Below the pieces are notes generated by a model that saw only the letters and a program-made list of their open reading frames with translations, did no database searches and was not told where the DNA came from. This document shows, piece by piece, positions 58,556 through 64,000 of a DNA stretch of 64,000 nt (the first letter of the stretch is position 1; the number at the start of each line of letters is the position of its first letter). The position numbers and the translations under genes are program-made. This DNA comes from SHLQ01 sp964517125. Lineage in GTDB: Bacteria > Actinomycetota > Acidimicrobiia > Acidimicrobiales > SHLQ01. The stretch covers positions 1-64,000 of the forward strand of contig CAZFBD010000015.1 of the NCBI GenBank assembly GCA_964517125.1, given 5' to 3'.

Positions 58556-59773
58556 ATGACCACCTCCAACGTCAGCATCCTCGGCGGCTTCCAGACCGAC
58601 TTCGCCGACAACGTGGCCAAAGCCGGCGACGGGGTCGAAGGCCTGGTGCAGAACACCGTGCTCGCCACGGTCGAAGACGCCGGAATCAACCTGGCCGACA
58701 TCGACACCATTCATGTTGGCAATGCGTTCGGGCAGCTCTACACCGGCCAGGGTCACCTGGGTGCCATGCCTGCCACCGTCATCCCCGAACTCTGGGGTGT
58801 CCCGTCGATGCGCCATGAGGCGGCATGTGCCTCGTCATCGATGGCGGCGCTGTCTGCCATGGCCGAGATCGAGTCGGGTCGCTACGACTGCGTGCTCGTG
58901 CTGGGCGTCGAGCAGGAGAAGACGATGCCGGGTGCCGAAGCCGCGGCCGTGCAGGAAGCTGCTGCGTGGGTGGGGCGCGACACCGAAGGCGCCACGTACA
59001 TCTGGCCCGAGACCTTCGACCGGCTCGCCGACGAGTACGACACCCGATTCGGACTCGACGACATGCACCTGCGGGCCATCGGCGAACTCAACCTTCGTAA
59101 TGCCAAGGACAACCCCAACGCCCAGACCCGCTCCTGGGAACTCAGCTCTGACACCTGCAGCACCGACGACCGCATCAACCCCGTCATTGCCGGCCGCCTC
59201 CGTCGCAACGACGTCACCCAGATCACCGACGGTGCGGCTGGGCTCATCCTCGTGTCCGACCGATGGCTGGAACAGCACGGCCGAACCCCCCGCAGTCGAA
59301 TCGCCGGTTGGGGTCACCGAACGGTCGGGCTCGGGCTCCAGGACAAGGTCGACCGGTATCAGGGCTCCACCTACGTGATGCCGCACGTGAAGGACGCCAT
59401 CACCGATGCATTCGACCGGGCCGGAATTGCCGACGTCGGTTCGATCGACGCCATCGAAACCCACGACTGCATGACTCCGTCGGAGTATCTGGCCATCGAC
59501 CATTTCGGCATCACGGCGCCAGGCGAGAGCTGGAAGGCGGTCGAGGACGGGTCACTCGAACGCGACGGGCGGATCCCCATGAACCCCAGCGGTGGCCTCA
59601 TCGGCGGCGGCCATCCGGTCGGCGCCACCGGAGCTCGCATGCTGCTCGACGCCACCAAACAGGTGTCCGACACCGCCGGCGACTACCAGGTCGACGGCGC
59701 GCAGCGGGCAGCCACGCTCAACATCGGCGGTTCCATGGCAACGACCGCATGCTTCGTCGTCGAGTCGGCCTGA
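58556..59773 (+). CDS. Thiolase (SCP2/acetyl-CoA acetyltransferase type)
   Basis: The 405-residue product has the acylated cysteine in RHEAACASSSMAALSAMAEI, the family stretch RINPVIAGRLRRNDVTQITD and the His/Cys segments AIETHDCMTPSEYLA and SGGLIGGGHPVGATGARMLL. It is of the SCP2/sterol-carrier thiolase type rather than the degradative trimeric type. AAAGGGAA lies 5 bases before the ATG. The next gene, 7 bases downstream, is a second thiolase. The pair probably acts in beta-oxidation of the compound sensed by the TetR regulator. Confidence 0.92.
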   Translation: MTTSNVSILGGFQTDFADNVAKAGDGVEGLVQNTVLATVEDAGINLADIDTIHVGNAFGQLYTGQGHLGAMPATVIPELWGVPSMRHEAACASSSMAALSAMAEIESGRYDCVLVLGVEQEKTMPGAEAAAVQEAAAWVGRDTEGATYIWPETFDRLADEYDTRFGLDDMHLRAIGELNLRNAKDNPNAQTRSWELSSDTCSTDDRINPVIAGRLRRNDVTQITDGAAGLILVSDRWLEQHGRTPRSRIAGWGHRTVGLGLQDKVDRYQGSTYVMPHVKDAITDAFDRAGIADVGSIDAIETHDCMTPSEYLAIDHFGITAPGESWKAVEDGSLERDGRIPMNPSGGLIGGGHPVGATGARMLLDATKQVSDTAGDYQVDGAQRAATLNIGGSMATTACFVVESA

Positions 59774-59780
59774 TCCGCGC

Positions 59781-60974
59781 ATGACTGGCGTCCACATCTA
59801 CGACGCCCTTCGTTCGCCTCGAACCAAGGGCAAACCGGGCGGCGCGTTGGCATCGCTGCTGCCACACCACTTGGTGGGTCAGTTGATCGACGCACTTCGC
59901 GCTCGCAATGGCACGCCCGCGGTGGACGCCGCAGAGATGCTGTATCTCAGTTGTGTCGGCCAGGTCGGAGCGCAGGGCGGCAACCTGGCACTCGTCTCCA
60001 AGCTCGAAGCCGGGCTCCCCGACGAGTGCGGCACGCAGACGATCAACAACTACTGCGTGGGCGGAATCAGCGCATTGTCGTCGGCCGTTGGTGCGGTTGC
60101 GTCGGGCCAGGTTGAGCTGGCGATCGCCGGTGGAGTCGAGATGATGTCGCACGTTCGCTTTCTCGGCGACGGGGCCACCTTCTACACCGATCCTTCGGTT
60201 GCCGAGCAGTTCCGTTGGGCGCCGGTCGGGGTCGCCGCCGACCATCTCGCTGTTCAAGAAGACATCGACCGCGAAGACCTCGACTCGCTGGCACTCGAAT
60301 CGCACCGGCGGGCGAGCCGGGCCTGGGACGCTGGGGTCTACACAAACCAGGTGGTTCCCATCGTGGCGGCCGATGGTGCGATCGTCGACCGGGACGAGAC
60401 CATCAAGTCCGACTTCACCGCCGACAAGCTCAGCGCTCTGGAGCCCGTCTTCGAGGAGATGGGCCAGTCCCAGTACGACAAAATCATCTCTGGGTCTGCA
60501 GCTGCGATCGAGCATCGGCACACCATTGCCCACTGTCCGCCCATTGCCGATGGTGCCTCCCTGCTTCTCGTCGGCTCAGCCGAGGCAGGCGAACGCTTCG
60601 GCCTGACCCGGTTGGCGCACGTCGATGCCGTGGCCGAATCGGGGGGCGACGCAGTGAGCCAGCTCGATGCCGGAGACCGGGCCATGCGACGTGCCCTCGA
60701 CCGGGCTGGAGCGACCCTCGCCGACATGGACGTCATCGAATACATGGAGTCCTTTGCCGCCGTACCTGCACGTTTCTTTCGTCAGCACGATGTCGATCCC
60801 AGCATCGTCAACCCCAACGGCGGGCACCTGGCCATGGGGCATCCCATGGGCGCCACCGGAGCCATTCTTGCAACGGCGCTCGGCCACGAGCTCCGCCGAC
60901 GCGGCGGAGGTCAGGGTGTTGCGGTGGCCACGGGCGGTTCGGGGACCGGAGCAGCCGTCGTCCTCTCCAGCTGA
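59781..60974 (+). CDS. Thiolase (acetyl-CoA acetyltransferase family), second active-site cysteine not seen
   Basis: The 397-residue product begins like the FadA group, VHIYDALRSPRTKGKPGGAL, and has the nucleophilic cysteine in NNYCVGGISALSSAVGAVAS, with MEYMESFAAVPARFF-like residues before GGHLAMGHPMGATGAI. The usual C-terminal Cys (CxGGGxG) is replaced: the segment reads VAVATGGSGTGAAVVL. Loss of this general base cysteine may mean altered catalysis or a different reaction. It follows the first thiolase by 7 bases. Confidence 0.88.
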   Translation: MTGVHIYDALRSPRTKGKPGGALASLLPHHLVGQLIDALRARNGTPAVDAAEMLYLSCVGQVGAQGGNLALVSKLEAGLPDECGTQTINNYCVGGISALSSAVGAVASGQVELAIAGGVEMMSHVRFLGDGATFYTDPSVAEQFRWAPVGVAADHLAVQEDIDREDLDSLALESHRRASRAWDAGVYTNQVVPIVAADGAIVDRDETIKSDFTADKLSALEPVFEEMGQSQYDKIISGSAAAIEHRHTIAHCPPIADGASLLLVGSAEAGERFGLTRLAHVDAVAESGGDAVSQLDAGDRAMRRALDRAGATLADMDVIEYMESFAAVPARFFRQHDVDPSIVNPNGGHLAMGHPMGATGAILATALGHELRRRGGGQGVAVATGGSGTGAAVVLSS

Positions 60975-60991
60975 CCGGTTGTCACCAGCCG

Positions 60992-61459
60992 TCAGCGCTC
61001 CCGAAGACGCTCGATGTTGTCCTGCAAGAGCAGCGCCTGCGCCTGATGGTTTGCATTCGAGCGGCCCAGAAGCGCATCGATGTTCAGGTGCTCCGACGAG
61101 TCCTTCCGCCGCAGCACCCACCGCCATGCGTAGATCGTGGAGTTGTCGTCTTCCATGCGCTCGTGCGGCAACCGCGCGTAGCCGATCGCATCCTTTCGGA
61201 CATCGCTCAGGCGTGGGCCCAGATAGACCTCATCCAGGGGCCAGCGTTCGGTCCCGAGAACGTTGGTGACGACGAGCTCGTGTCCACGTGCGTGGACAGC
61301 GATGACCAGAAACCGCCAGGCGGCGACTGCGGCGATCACAGCGATCGCAATGGAACGCGGACCGCTGTACCAGATGACCTGCGCAACGATGAAGGCAGCA
61401 GCGATGCCGACGCCGAAAAGGGCGGCCAGCGGCGGACCGAGGAGCCGGTGCGAGGTCAT
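60992..61459 (-). CDS. Two-helix membrane protein with PH-like cytoplasmic domain
   Basis: The 155-residue product has two adjacent membrane helices (LAALFGVGIAAAFIVAQVIW and SIAIAVIAAVAAWRFLVIAV) and then a soluble domain HELVVTNVLGTERWPLDEVY that looks like the bacterial PH/DUF6 pattern used in small membrane-linked proteins. A helical tail with ANHQAQALLLQDNIERLRE ends it. It converges on the thiolase gene. Function is unknown. Confidence 0.7.
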   Translation of the reverse strand: MTSHRLLGPPLAALFGVGIAAAFIVAQVIWYSGPRSIAIAVIAAVAAWRFLVIAVHARGHELVVTNVLGTERWPLDEVYLGPRLSDVRKDAIGYARLPHERMEDDNSTIYAWRWVLRRKDSSEHLNIDALLGRSNANHQAQALLLQDNIERLRER

Positions 61460-61544
61460 GATCGAACCGTAGCGCTGGGTTGTTCGCCGTGTTCAGCCAT
61501 ACCGAATGCGGATTGTGCAGTCGGCCCCTGCAAGACTCCCACGA

Positions 61545-62060
61545 ATGGGAGGTCTGACCACCGCAGAGTTTTCGACTGCGCTTCTGGTGTTCCGCGTGAT
61601 CTTTGGGGTCGTGTTCGCCATGCACGGCTGGGGGAAGGTCAAGGGCGGCATCGGTGGGACCGCTGGATGGTTCGATTCCATGGGCATGAAGCCAGGCAAG
61701 CTGCATGCGTGGGCGGCCGCCATCACGGAAATGGGAACCGGCCTGTTGATCGCCGTTGGCCTGCTCACACCCTTCGCCGCGGCTGGCATGGTTGGTGTCA
61801 TGGTTGTGGCGGGCTGGACCGTGCACCGGAACAACGGCTTCATGATTGTGAAGGATGGTTGGGAGTACACGTTCATCGTTGCCGTGACCGCCATTCTCAT
61901 CGCCTGGGTCGGGCCGGGCGAGTACTCCCTGGATGAGGCATTCGGGCTCAGCGACGGACTGAACGGTTGGATCGGTCTGGCAATCGCCGCGGTGGTCGGG
62001 GTTGTCGCTGGGGTGGCACAGATCGCACTCTTCTACCGGCCGCCGGTTCCCGAGAGCTGA
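61545..62060 (+). CDS. DoxX family membrane protein
   Basis: The 171-residue product has four membrane segments, with LLVFRVIFGVVFAMHGWGKV and AITEMGTGLLIAVGLLTPFA, then WEYTFIVAVTAILIAWVGPG, the DoxX/SURF4-like arrangement. Members of this family are linked to thiosulfate oxidation or redox stress, but many are uncharacterised. The ATG at 61545 is chosen by homology; an ATG at 61506 would add 13 residues. It ends 2 bases before the MmgE/PrpD start. Confidence 0.85.
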   Translation: MGGLTTAEFSTALLVFRVIFGVVFAMHGWGKVKGGIGGTAGWFDSMGMKPGKLHAWAAAITEMGTGLLIAVGLLTPFAAAGMVGVMVVAGWTVHRNNGFMIVKDGWEYTFIVAVTAILIAWVGPGEYSLDEAFGLSDGLNGWIGLAIAAVVGVVAGVAQIALFYRPPVPES

Positions 62061-62062
62061 TC

Positions 62063-63418
62063 TTGGCCACCACGGGAGCACGGCCGAAGCAGGCGCTTGC
62101 GTTCCTGCACGACACGACCTTCGACGACCTGCCCGAAGATGCAGTCGCCAACGGTCTTCGGTGGCTCCTCGACCTGCTTGGCGTCGCGGCCGCAGGCAGA
62201 ACCACCGAGCTCTCGCGGATCATCCACGCCCACGCAGTCGACCACTTTGGCCCGGGCGGCCGTCAGGCGCCGCTGCTCTTCGACGGCCGGATGGTGAGCC
62301 CCGCGGGCGCCGCGCTTGCGAATGGCATGACCATCGACGCCATCGATGCGCATGACGGTCACAACCTGACCAAGGGCCACACCGGCTGCCATCAACTGCC
62401 GGCGTTGCTGGCACTCGCTTCGGCCGAGAACCTGGACAACCCAAGAGAGTTTCTCGTCGCACTCGTGGTGGGGTACGAGTTCGCGACGCGAGCCGGCCTC
62501 GCCCTGCATGCATCGGCATCCGACTACCACACGTCTGGTGCCTGGGGTGCGGTGGGCTGTGCGGGGCTTGGCGCCCGCATCCTGGGTCTCGACCACGCCA
62601 CCACCTTCGAAGCGCTCGGGATCGCCGAGTACCACGGACCCCGCAGCCAGATGATGCGGGTGATCGACCATCCGACGATGCTCAAGGACGGAAGTGGTTG
62701 GGGTGCTATGGCTGGCGTCTCGGCGGCGTACCTTGCAGCCGATGGCTTCACTGGAGCTCCGGCGGTCACGGTCAACGACCCCGAACTGTCGCACGTCTGG
62801 GACGATCTCGGATCGCACTGGATCATCGGCGACCAGTACTACAAGCCCCATCCGGTCTGTCGTTGGGCGCAACCAGCAGTCGAGGCAGCGTTGACGTTGC
62901 GAAGCACTCACGCCGTCGCCGCTTCAGACATCGATCGGGTCGAGGTCTCCACGTTTCACGAGGCGGCGCGTTTGGCCACGGCCGCGCCGTCAACGACCGA
63001 GCATGCGCAGTACAGCCTGCCGTTTCCGGTTGCCGCTGCGCTGGTCCGGGGCGAGCTCGGTGCCTGGGAGATCACCGAGGGGCTGCACGACCAGGACATT
63101 CTGTCGTTGTCCGGGCGGGTATCGATCGTCGAGGACGACGTCCACAACGACGAGTTCCCGGCGCGTCGATTCGCCCGAGTCACGCTCGTGCTTACGGACG
63201 GCCGGCGGTTGACGTCCGACGACACCGAACCGCGAGGAGACCCACGCGGTGTGCTTGCGGTGGGCGACGAAGAGGTTCGCGCAAAGTTCTCCACGCTCGC
63301 TCGTCCCGTACTCGGCGACCGTCGTACGACTGGCATCGAGGCTGCAATCGACGGTCTGCTCAAGGCCGAGGACCTCAGCGAGATCCTCCAGGTGGTCGTG
63401 CCGCCGATCGACGCCTGA
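62063..63418 (+). CDS. MmgE/PrpD family protein
   Basis: The 451-residue product has VANGLRWLLDLLGVAAAGRT, ALANGMTIDAIDAHDGHNLT and GWGAMAGVSAAYLAADGFTG, the MmgE/PrpD signature, shared with 2-methylcitrate dehydratase and other dehydratases. The conserved GMTIDAIDAHDG with the following LTKGHTGC resembles the active-site region. A TTG at 62063 is the likely start, close after the DoxX stop, because upstream codons lie in that gene. The exact substrate (a branched hydroxyacid or citrate-like compound) is not visible. Confidence 0.88.
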   Translation: MATTGARPKQALAFLHDTTFDDLPEDAVANGLRWLLDLLGVAAAGRTTELSRIIHAHAVDHFGPGGRQAPLLFDGRMVSPAGAALANGMTIDAIDAHDGHNLTKGHTGCHQLPALLALASAENLDNPREFLVALVVGYEFATRAGLALHASASDYHTSGAWGAVGCAGLGARILGLDHATTFEALGIAEYHGPRSQMMRVIDHPTMLKDGSGWGAMAGVSAAYLAADGFTGAPAVTVNDPELSHVWDDLGSHWIIGDQYYKPHPVCRWAQPAVEAALTLRSTHAVAASDIDRVEVSTFHEAARLATAAPSTTEHAQYSLPFPVAAALVRGELGAWEITEGLHDQDILSLSGRVSIVEDDVHNDEFPARRFARVTLVLTDGRRLTSDDTEPRGDPRGVLAVGDEEVRAKFSTLARPVLGDRRTTGIEAAIDGLLKAEDLSEILQVVVPPIDA

Positions 63419-63433
63419 GGGCAGCGGATCGAT

Positions 63434-64000
63434 TCAGCTGGCTGGGTTCGCCTGCCACTCGAACACCCCGAGGGTGTCTCCCTTGGTCGGGATCTCGGCA
63501 ACCTGCGTGAGCGGTAGGCCTGTTGTCGACCGCAGCACGTCGGCGTCGTCGGCCGGCCATCCGATCAGGGCGCGGTCTGCGTACTCGTGAATCTGCGCGC
63601 CGAAGCGTTCCAGCAGGTCGGGCGAACCAAGCGTGAGGTCGCTGGTGGGGCCGATCTCGTACGGCGGGTTCATGACGGTGACGTCGAACCACTCGCCCCA
63701 GACGGGGGTGAACAAGTCACCGGCTCGAACCTCCACATTGAGATCCTCGAGGTTCGTCTCGGCGACCTTGACGGCTCGTTCGCTGATGTCGGTTGCGACG
63801 ACGGTCTTCACGACCTCTCGTGCGGCCGCCGCGAGCACGCCGCATCCGGTGCCCAGATCGTGTACTCGGGCGTAGGCATCCACCCGCTCCTCGAGCAGCT
63901 CGGGCAGCGCGCGGGCGAAGGCCAGCCCCGACAGATGTCGTTTCGGATCGAACACTCCGCGCCGAACGACGAACGTTCGGCCCAGACTGCGGATGGTTCG
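63434..64000 (-). CDS. HemK-like class I methyltransferase, truncated by the window edge
   Basis: The gene runs off the right edge; its start lies outside. Visible are RTFVVRRGVFDPKRHLSG, the SAM motif I VHDLGTGCGVLAAAAREVV, VATDISERAVKVAETNLEDL and the catalytic NPPY motif in VTVMNPPYEIGPTSDLTLGS. The NPPY motif marks N-methyltransferases of the HemK/PrmC and rRNA N2-guanine types. It converges on the MmgE/PrpD gene with a 15-base gap. The frame is open for all 189 codons in the window. Confidence 0.85.
   Translation of the reverse strand, partial: RTIRSLGRTFVVRRGVFDPKRHLSGLAFARALPELLEERVDAYARVHDLGTGCGVLAAAAREVVKTVVATDISERAVKVAETNLEDLNVEVRAGDLFTPVWGEWFDVTVMNPPYEIGPTSDLTLGSPDLLERFGAQIHEYADRALIGWPADDADVLRSTTGLPLTQVAEIPTKGDTLGVFEWQANPAS

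Overview
The window is high-GC bacterial DNA with short intergenic spaces and many overlapping start/stop codons. The gene order of its flagellar locus, a mycothiol-type oxidoreductase, a WhiG/FliA-like promoter style and the GGTGCC-W-GGCACC palindromic repeats point to a free-living, motile actinobacterium. I would guess the class Acidimicrobiia (Ilumatobacter-like), but that placement is inference. A run of exactly 100 Ns at 46460-46559 shows that this is a scaffold joined across an assembly gap.

Region 1 (1-23.6 kb) is a nearly complete flagellar locus. Reading leftward on the minus strand, one operon runs csrA, fliN/M-like, fliO, fliP, fliQ, fliR, a J-domain gene, flhB, flhA, an flhF-like gene without a GTPase domain and a small membrane protein. 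A second operon follows from flgB: flgC, fliE, fliF, fliG, fliH, fliI, fliJ, a lytic transglycosylase-fliK fusion, flgD, flgE, flbD, motA, motB and fliL. The next gene (fliM expected) lies outside the window, preceded by tandem GGA-loop hairpins. Divergently, fliD, a small chaperone-like gene and flagellin (fliC) run rightward to a strong terminator. Four FliA/sigma28-like promoters can be read by eye. flgK, flgL, flgM, flgN, fliS, fliW and fliA are not in the window.

Region 2 (23.7-27.9 kb) carries signalling genes: an HDOD-GGDEF diguanylate cyclase, a LiaF-like protein, a pentapeptide-repeat potassium-channel fusion and a second HDOD protein. Region 3 (27.9-34.1 kb) is a regulator-transporter-flavin amine oxidase-amidase operon that resembles the two-step amino acid to amide to acid route of IaaM/IaaH, followed by a luciferase-like monooxygenase. 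Region 4 (34.1-43.8 kb) has palindromic repeats with DnaA-box-like sites, a four-gene ABC-2 exporter cluster and assorted metabolic genes.

Region 5 (44.3-52.4 kb) is a quaternary-amine catabolic island. An IclR regulator faces a gamma-butyrobetaine dioxygenase, a dehydrocarnitine-cleaving BKACE enzyme and an L-carnitine dehydrogenase, and a second IclR gene leads into a non-pyrrolysine MttB-family methyltransferase. Region 6 (49.4-53.6 kb) holds two genes in which an in-frame TGA sits exactly at the catalytic cysteine codon: a DsbA-like protein of the Rv2466c family (U-P-W-C motif) and a glutathione peroxidase with a clear bacterial SECIS hairpin. Both are best read as selenoproteins and are the most striking observation here. 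Region 7 (54-64 kb) has a carotenoid oxygenase-monooxygenase-amidase operon divergent from a TetR gene and two thiolases, then DoxX, MmgE/PrpD and a methyltransferase that runs off the right edge.
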